DNA of 64,000 nucleotides from SZUA-36 sp963759155 (GCA_963759155.1 CAVWXX010000015.1:248001-312000); one strand, 5' to 3'. Shown: positions 45,432 to 55,239, counted from the first letter of the stretch. Notes: generated from the sequence alone by a model not told the origin. Numbers and translations are program-made.

Positions 45432-46814
45432 TTACAAATCCTGAGAAACCACTTTGTAACAAGGGCTATACGCTGAGGTCCCGGGTAACTTCATGCGCTG
45501 CTGTTTGACAAATGATGCCAGTAAACGGTCCAGCGCCAGCATGATTTCCTTTTCACCGTTGATCTCAAACAACCCATGCTTACGTACAGACTTGATTGTT
45601 TCAGGCTTTACATTGCCCGCGACAATACCTGAGAAGGCACGACGCAAATTGGCAGCCAGCAAATGCTTGGGTTGATCACGATGTAAGTGCAGTGCTGCCA
45701 TGTTTTCATGGGTCGGATCAAATGGTTGTTGAAATTCAGGTTGAATCTGCAATAACCAGTTGTAATAAAAGGCGTCCTTATGCGTCTTGCGATATTTTTT
45801 AACTTGAATCATACCCGTGGTCATGGTCTGAGCCACATTCTCCGGATTGTTGATTATGATCTGGTATTTCGACTGTGCCTCTTCACCCAGTGTCAGGCCG
45901 ATGAATGCGTCAATCTGTTCGAAATACGCAGCTGATTCCGCTGGACCAGTCAGTACAAATGGAAACGGCATTTCCTTATTTGCCGGATTGAGCAAAACGC
46001 CCAGCAGGAAAAGTATTTCCTCTGCCGTTCCGACACCACCGGGGAAAACAACAAAACCATGACCCAGTCGTACAAAGGCTTCCAGGCGCTTTTCTATATC
46101 CGGCAAAATGACCAGTTGATTTACAATCGGGTTAGGAGACTCGGCAGCTATGATGCCCGGCTCTGAAATACCAATATACTTACCGTTTGAAATACGTTGC
46201 TTGGAATGGGCAATCGCTGCCCCCTTCATCGGCCCTTTCATCGCGCCCGGTCCGCAACCCGTGCAGATATTCAGCTTGCGCAGACCCGTTTCATAACCCA
46301 CTGTTTTTGTATAGTCATACTCGAGACGTTCAATCGAATGCCCGCCCCAGAAGACGACCACGTCCGGTTCCCTCGTAGGATCCATGGTTCTTGCATTACG
46401 CAAGATCTCAAATACCGCGTTGGTGATGCCTTCCTGACTTTCCAGGTCGGTTGAGGAGCGGCCACTGATTTCTGTATCAAAATAGACCAGGTCACGAATC
46501 ACGGCAGAAAGTAATTCCCGCACACCCTGAACCATGATGCCGTCGACAAAGGCCGATCCCGGTGCATTGCTCAATTCGAGCCGGATACCGCGATTGACCT
46601 GTTGTATTTCGATGGCGAAGTCTTTGTGGAGTTTGAGCAGTTCTTCAGCGTCATCCCCTTCATTGCCACAGTTGAGTACCGCCAAAGCGCAACGACGCAA
46701 TAGCTCTCCTAATTCACCGCGACTGGCATCGTGCAAACGCTCGACCTCCATGCGGCTTAACATGGTTAAAATTCCGGCGGGATAAATTCGGGCACTAATA
46801 GGTTCAGCAGACAA
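45432..46814 (-). CDS. ppnN: Nucleotide 5'-monophosphate nucleosidase PpnN (YgdH, LOG family)
   Basis: PpnN hydrolyses the N-glycosidic bond of purine and pyrimidine nucleoside monophosphates; the E. coli enzyme is controlled by (p)ppGpp. The 460 residues have VFWGGHSIERLEY, ICTGCGPGAMKGPMKGAA and the LOG signature FPGGVGTAEEILFLLG, with the long N- and C-terminal extensions of PpnN (NLRRAFSGIVAGNVK, MKLPGTSAYSPCY). The start is TTG at 46814, which aligns with the E. coli N-terminus; the ATG at 46763 is an alternative. Confidence 0.92.
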   Translation of the reverse strand: MSAEPISARIYPAGILTMLSRMEVERLHDASRGELGELLRRCALAVLNCGNEGDDAEELLKLHKDFAIEIQQVNRGIRLELSNAPGSAFVDGIMVQGVRELLSAVIRDLVYFDTEISGRSSTDLESQEGITNAVFEILRNARTMDPTREPDVVVFWGGHSIERLEYDYTKTVGYETGLRKLNICTGCGPGAMKGPMKGAAIAHSKQRISNGKYIGISEPGIIAAESPNPIVNQLVILPDIEKRLEAFVRLGHGFVVFPGGVGTAEEILFLLGVLLNPANKEMPFPFVLTGPAESAAYFEQIDAFIGLTLGEEAQSKYQIIINNPENVAQTMTTGMIQVKKYRKTHKDAFYYNWLLQIQPEFQQPFDPTHENMAALHLHRDQPKHLLAANLRRAFSGIVAGNVKPETIKSVRKHGLFEINGEKEIMLALDRLLASFVKQQRMKLPGTSAYSPCYKVVSQDL

Positions 46815-46902
46815 AGCAAACTCCGTTTATTTATAAAAGTCACAACCCGGCTTTGCGCCGAGACTCACACTATGCCTCGGCGTGATCCGCAGGGCAATAA
46901 TG

Positions 46903-46933
46903 GAAAAAGAGAGGCCAGCTTAAAGCTGGCCTC
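46903..46933 (-). terminator. Rho-independent terminator of the TonB-receptor gene
   Basis: A perfect 10-bp stem (AGCTGGCCTC/GAGGCCAGCT) with a 3-nt loop lies about 28 bp after the receptor stop and leads into TCTTTTT on the minus strand. Confidence 0.88.
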
Positions 46934-46960
46934 CCGTCACTCCCCCAAGTGTCTATCAGA

Positions 46961-49900
46961 TCAGAAGCTGTACTTCAGACCTACACGCATTTCCCAAAGG
47001 GATGCGTCAGTAGCACGGCTTTGTCCACCAGGGTTAACAAATGACTGGTAGAGGTACTTATCATTTTCAATGGCCATGTCCACCACATCATCCGTACGCG
47101 GGAAACCCGCTTCCTTCAGCACACACCAGTTGTCATTGAGCAGGTTACAGAAGTTCCTGATCACGACAAAGGCAGAGAATTTGTCCCTGCCAAAGAACCC
47201 CGGGATTTCCTGTTCGAAGCGCAGATCAAGGCTTCCCCACCAGCTGCTCTGGTGGTCATTACGTTTCTGGATACCAGGTTTCAGGCCTGCATCGTCGATG
47301 AAATCAAAGAATGCTTGCTGGTTGAAACCATCCGCGTAGACAACATTCGGGTCATTGGGGCCATCGGGTACATAAAGCAGGTGACGGAAGTCAACTTCAT
47401 CACCAAAGGTGTCACCATCATCCCGGCTAAACACATAGGAATACGGACGACCCTGGTTCGCAGAACCGAACAGGGAGATTTTTGTACGATTTTCACCCCA
47501 CCAGAATGCTTCGTAGGAAAGACGCATGGTGAAACGATGTGGAATCGAATAATTAGAGATTGCCAAACCCGGGTTATTCGGGTCAGATACCGCAACGTTT
47601 CCATAGTTGGAACCGGAGGTTGAACTCGTCATCGGGTTCACGTCCTTGGCCTTGGTATAGGAGTACCCCAAAGACCAATCCCAACCGTTTTCATAGGATT
47701 TATTCAAACCTATGGACCAGTTAAGCGCAGTAGCATCTTTTCCTTTGACATTGGTAAGTATCGTGTCATTCAGGAACCCACGGGTGTTGTCATAAATCGG
47801 CCGACCATCCGGCGCTGTACCTACCTGTACGAGGTTGTAACGAACCACGATAGCTGAATCATTTGCCTTTGTATAAAGCAGGTCACTATTCAGGATATAG
47901 CCGTCACCCAATGCACCAAGATCCAGATCATAGGTCACACCAATATTGAACTTCCAGTTGCTGGGTAGTTTGAAGCCCGGATCTATGGCGTCAACATTAC
48001 CATCGGTTGAACCGGAAGCAACGGCATCATACATGTCCTGCGGTACGTCCCAGATTGGGCGGCCATCACCGGTCCATGCGATCGAATCGAAGTCCCAGTT
48101 GCCCCCTCCTCCGTTGTTGTTGTCAATTTCCCGCTCACGAACCTCGACCAGGGTCGCACCATCGTTGGAGTAGTTATTTGACAGCCAGACGTTCGGGTTG
48201 CCGCCGGAATAAAGGCCGGCACCCGCTCGTACGGAGGTGCGATCGTTAACATCCCAGTTGAAACCAATACGCGGCTGAATCAGGTCCATACCATCAAAAT
48301 TGGATGCATTGGTAAAGCCGTTACGATCATAGAAATTTGCATTTTCACGTGGCAGGTCGTTACTGGTGTACCACTCATAGCGCAGACCGGCGATGAGAAC
48401 CATGGAGCCGCCACCAAAGGTAAACTCGTCCTGTGCATAAAGCGTGTTGATGTTATAAGCCCAAACGGCTGCACCATCGTCAGGGTTATTGGTCGGGCGG
48501 GCATTTTCATAAATGATATCGTCGGAAGGGCTCAGGAAACCATTTCTGAAGTTATCAATACAGCCGTTGGGGTTGTCGTTGCCACAATTGCCGTCAAAAC
48601 GGTATTCACCTTCAGTTTCCTGGATGAACAGGTTGAAAATATCCAGTTCGTCACGCTCGTAACCACCGGTAATCACATGGTTGCCAGTGATATATTTACC
48701 GGCAAATTTGTAGTTGTTGGTATCGTAGTTCAGTTTATTGGACTGGCGTGAATCATCTACACCAAGGTAAACCGTCGCGCTACTGCCGTTGTTGTAAGTC
48801 CGAATCTGTACTTCACCAAAACCCGGTTCACCGATATTCAATTGGCGGTTGTCCAGCTTAAAGTGGCCAGCACGAACCTCGGTTGAGAACTGGTCATTCC
48901 AATCAGAGAATAGATGCAAAGTGTAAGCTTTCAGCTTGGCGCCGCGCTCATAGTAGTGGTTGGAATAGGATAGCCGCGAAGAACCACCATCACTTTCCGA
49001 CAAGCTGAAGCCGTCGTTGTAATTGTAGGTAAACGATGCACGGTGGTTGTCATTGATCTGCCAGTCCAGTTTTGCTACCAGCTTTTCGTCCTCAACCGGC
49101 AATGTCGTCGGGAACCCGCCAACATCATAGCCATAGACACTTTGTGCGATAGAAGCAATTTCATTCAATTGTGCCACGCTGACACCGTTGACCACATCGC
49201 CGGCACCCGAATCGGCACCGCCACGGTTGAATTGCTGTACGCCATCCAGCTTTTCGTAAGCCAGGAAGAAGAATAATTTATCCTTGATAATCGGACCGCC
49301 GAGGGAAGCACCATAACGCTTTTCGGAAAAATTACCGTTATCAATATCGTCGCCTTGTAACTTGTCACCTTTCATGGAGTCATTGGTATAGTCGTAAAAT
49401 GCTGAACCAAAGAATTCATTACCGCCTGATTTTGTCACGGCGTTGATGTTACAACCGGTAAAACCACCATACTGAACATCAAATGGCGCCAACTCTACGG
49501 ATACCTGTTGCACCGCATCGTAAGGAAACGGCTGTCTTGTTGTGGGGTAACCGTTGCTGTTCAAGCCAAAGTTATCGTTCATTCTCACACCATCAACCGT
49601 CAGGCTGTTGAAGCGTGAGTTGGCGCCGGCGCACTGTATGGCACCTACAAAGGCCGCATCCTGATAGATTCTCGGATCAAACCGGATCACATCGCGAAGA
49701 TCGCGGTTAATGGCCGGGTAGTCCTCGAGGTCCTCAATATTGAAGGTAGACGCGGGACCCAAGGCAACCTGCTCCGTCATGACTGCGGCAGAAGTAACAA
49801 TCACCTCTTCCATGTCGTTCTCACCGAGCATCATTGGCAGCACGAAGGTGTCACCCAAGCGGACGAAAACGTCGGTCACCGTCTGGTCTGAATAACCCAT

Positions 49901-50164
49901 GGCGCTCGCTTTGACCGTGTAAGGACCACCAATACGTAGGCCGGAAAAAGTGGCTGAACCGGCCGACGTAACCGCCGCCGTGCGGGCACTGCCGGTACGT
50001 GTGTCTGTGACCGTTATAGTTGCGTCAGTCGATGGCATTCCATTTGGCGTCGCTACATTCACCCTCATCGAGGAAGTAGTTTGCTGTGCCAGACCTGCCA
50101 AGGGCATTATTAAAAACAGAAGAAATATCAGGAAAGCAAATGAATTTCGGGTTCTTGTATACAT
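46961..50164 (-). CDS. Oar-like TonB-dependent outer-membrane receptor
   Basis: A 1067-residue outer-membrane protein. It has a signal peptide (FAFLIFLLFLIMPLAGLAQ), a carboxypeptidase-regulatory-like beta domain (about residues 30-105; GMPSTDATITVTDTRTG), a plug (SRFNSLTVDGVRMND, INAVTKSGGNEFFGSAFYD) and a large beta barrel ending in the aromatic MRVGLKYSF. This is the architecture of Oar/OmpA-related TonB receptors found in protein- and peptide-degrading marine bacteria. The substrate is unknown. ATG 50164 is preferred to the GTG at 50176 because AGGTGG lies at the right spacing before it. It has its own terminator. Confidence 0.9.
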   Translation of the reverse strand: MYTRTRNSFAFLIFLLFLIMPLAGLAQQTTSSMRVNVATPNGMPSTDATITVTDTRTGSARTAAVTSAGSATFSGLRIGGPYTVKASAMGYSDQTVTDVFVRLGDTFVLPMMLGENDMEEVIVTSAAVMTEQVALGPASTFNIEDLEDYPAINRDLRDVIRFDPRIYQDAAFVGAIQCAGANSRFNSLTVDGVRMNDNFGLNSNGYPTTRQPFPYDAVQQVSVELAPFDVQYGGFTGCNINAVTKSGGNEFFGSAFYDYTNDSMKGDKLQGDDIDNGNFSEKRYGASLGGPIIKDKLFFFLAYEKLDGVQQFNRGGADSGAGDVVNGVSVAQLNEIASIAQSVYGYDVGGFPTTLPVEDEKLVAKLDWQINDNHRASFTYNYNDGFSLSESDGGSSRLSYSNHYYERGAKLKAYTLHLFSDWNDQFSTEVRAGHFKLDNRQLNIGEPGFGEVQIRTYNNGSSATVYLGVDDSRQSNKLNYDTNNYKFAGKYITGNHVITGGYERDELDIFNLFIQETEGEYRFDGNCGNDNPNGCIDNFRNGFLSPSDDIIYENARPTNNPDDGAAVWAYNINTLYAQDEFTFGGGSMVLIAGLRYEWYTSNDLPRENANFYDRNGFTNASNFDGMDLIQPRIGFNWDVNDRTSVRAGAGLYSGGNPNVWLSNNYSNDGATLVEVREREIDNNNGGGGNWDFDSIAWTGDGRPIWDVPQDMYDAVASGSTDGNVDAIDPGFKLPSNWKFNIGVTYDLDLGALGDGYILNSDLLYTKANDSAIVVRYNLVQVGTAPDGRPIYDNTRGFLNDTILTNVKGKDATALNWSIGLNKSYENGWDWSLGYSYTKAKDVNPMTSSTSGSNYGNVAVSDPNNPGLAISNYSIPHRFTMRLSYEAFWWGENRTKISLFGSANQGRPYSYVFSRDDGDTFGDEVDFRHLLYVPDGPNDPNVVYADGFNQQAFFDFIDDAGLKPGIQKRNDHQSSWWGSLDLRFEQEIPGFFGRDKFSAFVVIRNFCNLLNDNWCVLKEAGFPRTDDVVDMAIENDKYLYQSFVNPGGQSRATDASLWEMRVGLKYSF

Positions 50165-50500
50165 TGAGTTGTCCACCTGTAAATCATCAAGGAAATGTTG
50201 ATTTTCTGGAAGCCAGGAAGAGGTGGAATTGTTTCGTCTGTGTTGGAATCAACTTGATAATTCCGACCAGATTAACGATCACGCCTCAGCAAACACTGTC
50301 TCCTTCACATTACTCTCGTAATGATCGGAGCGATTGTAACAAGGATTTATTACAAAATCTTAACAATTGGAAAATATTTTCCTGCCCGAATGTGCAGCGA
50401 TTTATAACTTAATTCCGTATGTGATTGTAGCGTGGTCTTTTTTCCAATAAAAGCACGTAAAAAAAGATTTTCAAGACAGGACAATTGATACAAGCGAGTC
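50165..50500. other. AT-rich intergenic region before the receptor gene
   Basis: The region contains no convincing gene. It holds a 6-bp stem hairpin CATTAC/GTAATG at 50308-50323, about 145 bp before the receptor ATG, and AT-rich stretches near 50335-50470 that should contain the minus-strand promoter, but no clear -35/-10 pair stands out. Confidence 0.4.
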
Positions 50501-50529
50501 TTTCATTGCCCGGTCCGCTTGGTTAAAAT
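50501..50529 (+). promoter_or_regulatory. Promoter of tRNA-Pro
   Basis: TTTCAT (50501-50506), a 17-nt spacer and TAAAAT (50524-50529) lie just before the tRNA. The GC-rich stretch GCGCC after the -10 is typical of stringently controlled stable-RNA promoters. Confidence 0.6.
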
Positions 50530-50541
50530 ACGCGCCTTAGT

Positions 50542-50618
50542 CGGGGTGTAGCTCAGCCTGGTAGAGCACTACGTTCGGGACGTGGGGGTCGTGAGTTCGA
50601 ATCTCGCCACCCCGACCA
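50542..50618 (+). tRNA. tRNA-Pro (anticodon CGG)
   Basis: A full cloverleaf of 77 nt including an encoded CCA. The acceptor stem is CGGGGTG/CACCCCG; the D arm is GCTCAGCCTGGTAGAGC; the anticodon stem CTACG/CGTGG encloses TTCGGGA with CGG at the anticodon; the T arm contains GTTCGAATC. It reads CCG codons. tRNA genes are common integration sites, but nothing foreign is attached here. Confidence 0.97.
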
Positions 50619-50629
50619 ATAATCCAGAA

Positions 50630-50650
50630 GCGTCACTTCCCGGGTGACGC
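50630..50650. terminator. Possible terminator hairpin between tRNA-Pro and the acyl-CoA synthetase gene
   Basis: GCGTCAC and GTGACGC form a 7-bp stem with a 7-nt loop 12 bp after the tRNA. There is no T tract, so termination activity is uncertain. Confidence 0.4.
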
Positions 50651-50697
50651 CAGCCGGGAAGAGCCTGGAAAGCCCGTTCTTCTCTTGCCAGTCCGGG

Positions 50698-52578
50698 TTA
50701 CTTTTCCTTACCCAGGGCAGAAGAAATTTCGTTTAACACCATCGGATCGTCAATCGTTGCCGGTGTCTTGTATTGCTTGCCGTCAGCGATGCTCCGCATC
50801 GTACCCCTGAGAATTTTACCCGAACGGGTCTTTGGCAAACGTGGCACCACGTAGATATCCCTCGGTGTGGCAATCGGCCCTACCAAAGAACGCACTGTAC
50901 CTATGAGGCTCTTCTTGAGTTCAGCCTCATCAATTTCTGCGCCGCTGTTAAGTACGACGAAGCCCAGGGGCATTTCTCCCTTAAGCTTATCTTCTACACC
51001 GATGACGGCGCACTCTGCTACATCGGGGTGAGATGCCAGTGCCTCTTCTAGCGCACCGGTCGAGAGACGGTGACCGGCGACATTAATCACATCATCAATC
51101 CGGCTCATCACCCACAGGTAACCTTCCTCATCCATCACCCCGGCATCGCCTGTCAGGTAATAACCTTCGAAACGGGAAAGGTAGGCATCGTGATACCGCT
51201 TCCTGTTACCCCAAAGGGTATTCAGGCAGCCTGGTGGCAAAGGCAGTTTGACCATGATGTACCCGGATTTCCCCCTGGGTACTTCATTACCTTCATCATC
51301 GAGCACCCTGATATCGTAGCCAGGTACTGCAACCGTTGGGGAACCCGCCTTGACCTGCAGTTGTTCTATACCCATCGGATTCGCCGCCATCGGCCAGCCA
51401 CTTTCCGTTTGCCACCAGTGATCAATCACCGGGAGTCCCAGCTGGGTTTCCGCCCAGTGAAGGGTATCGGGGTCGCAACGTTCGCCGGCCAGGTAGAGGG
51501 CCTTGAGGCTGCTGATATCGTACTGGTGGAGCAACTCCCCCTCCGGGTCTTCGCGCCGAATCGCACGAAAAGCCGTCGGTGCGGTAAACAGGCAGTTCAC
51601 CTTGTGCTGTTCAATGACACGCCAAAAAGCGCCCGCATCCGGTGTTCCCACCGGTTTGCCTTCATAAAGAATAGTGGTACAACCGTGCAGCAGGGGCGCA
51701 TAAATAATATAAGAGTGTCCAACCACCCAGCCTATATCCGACGCTGCCCAGTAGACATCGCCCGGCCTGACGTTGTAGATATTGCTCATACTCCACTTGA
51801 GCGCTACCGCATGTCCACCATTGGGTCTGACAACACCTTTTGGCTCTCCGGTGGTGCCGGATGTGTAGAGGATATAAAGCGGGTCGGTGGAACTGACCGG
51901 CACACAGTCAACCGCATGCGCTTGGGCGACGGCGTCCTGCCACAGAATGGCCGATGAATGAAGGTTCTCGATGGGCAGCTCCGGACGGGAAACCAGCACA
52001 CGTGTCAGGTTCTCAACCCCGGCGAGTTCCAGGGCCTCATCCAGCAGGGGTATGTAGGGAATGACCTTTTTACCTTCGATACCACAGCTTGCACTGACTA
52101 TCAGCTTCGGGCTTGCATCCAACACGCGTGTTGCCAGCTCTTTTGCGGCGAATCCGCCAAAAACGACCGAGTGAACCGCGCCAATCCTGGCGCAGGCCAG
52201 CACCGCGATCACCGCTTCGGGGATCATCGGCATATAGATGATGACACGGTCACCTTTGCCAACATCGTTTCTTTGCAACACGTTGGCAAATACCGCGACT
52301 TCATCGCGTAATTCAGCGTAGCTGTATTTGCGTACCTGGCTTGTGACGGGGCTATCGTATATCAAAGCGGTCTGCTCTGACCTGCCCTCTTCGCAATGCC
52401 GGTCAAGGGCGTTGTAACAGGTATTGATCTCCCCACCTGCAAACCATTCATAATAAGGTGCATCCGAGTCATCGATCACCTTTTCCCAGGGCCTGGTCCA
52501 GACCAGCTCAGCGGCTGTTTCTGCCCAAAACGCTTCCGGGTTTTCCATTGAGTTCCGATAAATTGTCCGGTAATCCAT
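50698..52578 (-). CDS. prpE: Propionyl-/acetyl-CoA synthetase (PrpE-like)
   Basis: AMP-forming ligase that activates short-chain fatty acids to CoA thioesters. The 626 residues contain YTSGTTGEPKGVV (P-loop), NGGHAVALKWSM, ASDIGWVVGHSYIIYAPL, DHWWQTESGWPM, YLTGDAGVMDEEGYL and the acetylatable lysine in PKTRSGKILRG. The RPNGGHAVA form after the P-loop fits propionate-CoA ligases better than classical Acs (~650 residues). The locus around it is an acetate-switch locus, so it may use both acids. A candidate ACTAAAGT regulatory motif lies 77-84 bp before the ATG. Confidence 0.9.
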   Translation of the reverse strand: MDYRTIYRNSMENPEAFWAETAAELVWTRPWEKVIDDSDAPYYEWFAGGEINTCYNALDRHCEEGRSEQTALIYDSPVTSQVRKYSYAELRDEVAVFANVLQRNDVGKGDRVIIYMPMIPEAVIAVLACARIGAVHSVVFGGFAAKELATRVLDASPKLIVSASCGIEGKKVIPYIPLLDEALELAGVENLTRVLVSRPELPIENLHSSAILWQDAVAQAHAVDCVPVSSTDPLYILYTSGTTGEPKGVVRPNGGHAVALKWSMSNIYNVRPGDVYWAASDIGWVVGHSYIIYAPLLHGCTTILYEGKPVGTPDAGAFWRVIEQHKVNCLFTAPTAFRAIRREDPEGELLHQYDISSLKALYLAGERCDPDTLHWAETQLGLPVIDHWWQTESGWPMAANPMGIEQLQVKAGSPTVAVPGYDIRVLDDEGNEVPRGKSGYIMVKLPLPPGCLNTLWGNRKRYHDAYLSRFEGYYLTGDAGVMDEEGYLWVMSRIDDVINVAGHRLSTGALEEALASHPDVAECAVIGVEDKLKGEMPLGFVVLNSGAEIDEAELKKSLIGTVRSLVGPIATPRDIYVVPRLPKTRSGKILRGTMRSIADGKQYKTPATIDDPMVLNEISSALGKEK

Positions 52579-52654
52579 GATCAGGCTTTCCTCTTGTAGT
52601 GATGCAAACTTCGTTTGCCTATTCTATGACCTGTTGTTGAGATGACAATATTCG

Positions 52655-52662
52655 ACTTTAGT
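52655..52662 (-). promoter_or_regulatory. ACTAAAGT motif upstream of the acyl-CoA synthetase gene
   Basis: ACTAAAGT on the coding strand lies 77-84 bp before the ATG. The same octamer lies 71-78 bp before the symporter operon start. This is a candidate CrbR site by position and repetition only; no binding consensus could be checked. Confidence 0.35.
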
Positions 52663-52717
52663 GAGGGGTACACCAGCATAAGCTATCCCCAAAACACTTA
52701 GCTCGAACATACTTACC

Positions 52718-53404
52718 CTAATAGTACTTGATGTGGCGTTGAAGGCCGAGCGAGCCGGAAGGGTCGATCCTGGAGGCAATCGCCAACATCAGTTCGGCTG
52801 TCGCACAGGCATCAATCAGGGCATTGTGTGCCGTGTAACGCGGCAGGTTGTATCTGGAACGCAAAACGCTGAGCTGCAGGTCACCCTGCTTGACTAACTG
52901 TTCGCGCCGTTGCCTCATCGCCAACTCCATTTGTAGCGTATCCAAAACAGCAAATGGTGGCGCAACACCGTTCCATGCAATACAAGCCTGCTGCAGAAAA
53001 GCCACATCAAGACCCGCGTGGTGAAATAGCCAGACCCGACCGGCGGCGGCCTCGAACAATTCCTGTAACCCGGTCTCAAGGCTAACGCCCCTGGCCACGT
53101 CACTGTCCATTAACTCATGTATTGCGGCACTGTGACCAACCGACTGTTTTGCGTTAATCATAATGTGACGGTTAGAGCCAAAACGTATCCGCCCCTCATC
53201 AACCTGCGTCCAGCCAATGGCGATGATCTGGTTCTGCTTCGCGTCAAGACCGGTTAGCTCGAGATCGACAGAGATCAGGGGTGTGTCAACAAGTTGTTCA
53301 ATTTGCAGTGCGGCACAGGATTCAACATAGCTTCTCAGGCTGACCTGCCGGCACTGTCCGGCAAGCAGCCGGCACCGTCTGCGCAGGCGCCAACGCTGAA
53401 ACAT
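52718..53404 (-). CDS. DEDDh 3'-5' exonuclease (DnaQ-like)
   Basis: A 228-residue exonuclease-fold protein with the acidic residues of the family visible in SVDLELTGLD, LFHHAGLDVAFL and TAHNALIDACATAEL. It is not the replicative DnaQ, which lacks the 40-residue basic N-terminus. Its ATG overlaps the stop of the upstream cNMP/CBS gene by one base (TGATG). This pair accompanies acs/actP-type genes in many proteobacteria; its physiological role is not established. Confidence 0.85.
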   Translation of the reverse strand: MFQRWRLRRRCRLLAGQCRQVSLRSYVESCAALQIEQLVDTPLISVDLELTGLDAKQNQIIAIGWTQVDEGRIRFGSNRHIMINAKQSVGHSAAIHELMDSDVARGVSLETGLQELFEAAAGRVWLFHHAGLDVAFLQQACIAWNGVAPPFAVLDTLQMELAMRQRREQLVKQGDLQLSVLRSRYNLPRYTAHNALIDACATAELMLAIASRIDPSGSLGLQRHIKYY

Positions 53405-55239
53405 CAGTGAACCTGGTACCTGTGTTCCAATCCATTCTGTGCCTCCTGAACCAGCATGAAGGCAGCCTTGAGGTTTCGCCTCATCAAGGGCGAAAGCTGT
53501 TCCGGCGGTACAAAGTTTGTCGGCTTTTCACCTGCGGTCATCTGTGCAGACTGGTGAGAAATGCGAATACGGTTGATCAGGATCAGGGCGTCCCGCAGAC
53601 TGCTGGCATCTTTCCTGTTCATCACGCCCGCAATGACAGCCTGCTCGATTCGCCTGAAAGTATTGGCTTCACGGATGCCCGCTTCCAGTGCACGTATCCT
53701 GACCAGGTCGATTATCGGCACAATACCCCTGTGCTTAAGGTTCAAGCCCTCACTCTGCGTGCCATCGTCCTCTTGTACAAAGCGGCGAAAGAACCCCAAT
53801 GGTGGTCGATGGCTGAGGGCATTGGCTGCCATGAAACGCAGGAATATCTTGTTGTCCCTGGTGATGTTACTGACGTGTTCCTGGAGACGATCCACCAGCA
53901 CGGATTCGCCATGCACGCAACGAATGTCAAAAAATATACTGCTGTGCATCACTGACTTCGGGCTCGGCTCATCGACCCAATGATCAAAATAGCCCTTCCA
54001 TTTAGGCAAAGAGACCCGCCACTTGACGTTCAGAGCCATAACCTCACCTGGGCAATAGACGTATCCAAGTTGATCCAGGCCATCGCAAACCAGCTTGGAC
54101 AATTTTGCAAAATACCGACCTTCATCCTCATCGGCATCGCGCTCAAGAACAAGCCCGTTATCCTGATCGGTTCGGGCGGTTTGCTCCTCACGCGCCTGGG
54201 AACCGAACACGACCCATGCAAAAGCCATCGGCGGCGGTCCCAGTTCCTGTTCGGCAAGTTGAATCAACCTGACCGTGAACGCATCGGTAACATGGGTGAC
54301 CATGCGCCCGATTTGCCCAACTCCGCGACCAAGATTTACCATGCGCTCATACAGGGAAGGCAATCGTTCACTCAGGCTCAGCAACTCTTTCAGGCTGTTC
54401 TTTTTATAAATATCACGCACCAGCCTCAAGGGGTGCTCAGACTGAGCACGCAGAATGTCACCGGCAGTCACCAGGCCAAGTGGCTTGGTGCCGTCGATGA
54501 TCGGCAGGTGGTGATAATTTTCCCGCATCATTATCAGCAACGCTGAGTCCACATCTGTGTCCGCATGGATACTCATCGGGTTCGAGGTCATGACGGTTTT
54601 GATGGGCAAACCTGAATCCAGTCCTTCTACCAGCACCCTCTTGCGCAGATCCTTATCGGTCACGATCCCACACAGTTCATCGTTTTCCACAATCAGGATA
54701 CTGGATACTTTTTCTGCACTCATCAACTGGGCAGCCACACGAATGCTCACCCCGCTGTCAACCAGCACCGGCTTACGGTTCAAGAGGTCCCGAACCTGTG
54801 TGACTGAGTGCTTTACCTGTATCGCCGCACTTAATCGGGATTTCAGATGGCTGCTGAAGTACTCTCCGATCAGCGGGTGTTTTGTACGGAGCTTCTGGAA
54901 GTTCTCCTGGCTTAAATGCCACAGAAGGCAATCTTCTTCAGCTTCGGCAAAATAGTCTTTTAATTCACCATGAAAGTAAATTTTATGTCCAAATATTTCA
55001 CCTTCCGAACGTTTGTCCAGAAACTTGTGATCTTTGTCCAGCAACCTGGCCGCGCCTTTGCGAATAATGGCCAGCCCGGGTGGTGGTTTGGATGCAAAAA
55101 TGGCTTTCCCTTGCGGGTAATAATTGGCTTCCAGTTTTCGCGCAAGCCATTGCAGGTCTTCGCCTGACAATGCGTTGAAAGGTTGTACCGTGTGTAGAAA
55201 TTCGGCCGCGAAAGTTACATCGCTGAAATTTTTGTTCAT
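53404..55239 (-). CDS. cNMP-binding / CBS / DUF294 nucleotidyltransferase-like signalling protein
   Basis: A 611-residue cytoplasmic protein: an N-terminal cyclic-nucleotide-binding-type domain (about 15-130), two CBS domains (about 150-275; RVAAQLMSAEKVSSILIVENDELCGIVTDKD split across both), a nucleotidyltransferase-like DUF294 domain (about 300-440) with GSQAREEQTARTDQDNGLV, and a DUF294 C-terminal domain. GSQAR and TDQDNG correspond to the GS..R..D.D motif of transferases such as GlnD/GlnE. It is the regular companion of acetate symporters and may control them by modification; that is inferred from context. It is coupled to the exonuclease gene. Confidence 0.87.
   Translation of the reverse strand: MNKNFSDVTFAAEFLHTVQPFNALSGEDLQWLARKLEANYYPQGKAIFASKPPPGLAIIRKGAARLLDKDHKFLDKRSEGEIFGHKIYFHGELKDYFAEAEEDCLLWHLSQENFQKLRTKHPLIGEYFSSHLKSRLSAAIQVKHSVTQVRDLLNRKPVLVDSGVSIRVAAQLMSAEKVSSILIVENDELCGIVTDKDLRKRVLVEGLDSGLPIKTVMTSNPMSIHADTDVDSALLIMMRENYHHLPIIDGTKPLGLVTAGDILRAQSEHPLRLVRDIYKKNSLKELLSLSERLPSLYERMVNLGRGVGQIGRMVTHVTDAFTVRLIQLAEQELGPPPMAFAWVVFGSQAREEQTARTDQDNGLVLERDADEDEGRYFAKLSKLVCDGLDQLGYVYCPGEVMALNVKWRVSLPKWKGYFDHWVDEPSPKSVMHSSIFFDIRCVHGESVLVDRLQEHVSNITRDNKIFLRFMAANALSHRPPLGFFRRFVQEDDGTQSEGLNLKHRGIVPIIDLVRIRALEAGIREANTFRRIEQAVIAGVMNRKDASSLRDALILINRIRISHQSAQMTAGEKPTNFVPPEQLSPLMRRNLKAAFMLVQEAQNGLEHRYQVH

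Noticed and set aside
46961..50164. Two-component SusCD-type glycan uptake locus
   Set aside because: There is no SusD homologue beside the receptor, and the regulatory-like N-terminal domain fits Oar-like receptors of Proteobacteria.
50542..50700. Genomic island inserted at tRNA-Pro
   Set aside because: No integrase, no direct repeat of the tRNA 3' end and no compositional change are seen on either side.
51070..51957. Long plus-strand open frame (295 codons) opposite the acyl-CoA synthetase gene
   Set aside because: It is wholly antisense to a highly conserved enzyme, its translation shows no family motif, and its composition is that of a reverse-strand shadow.
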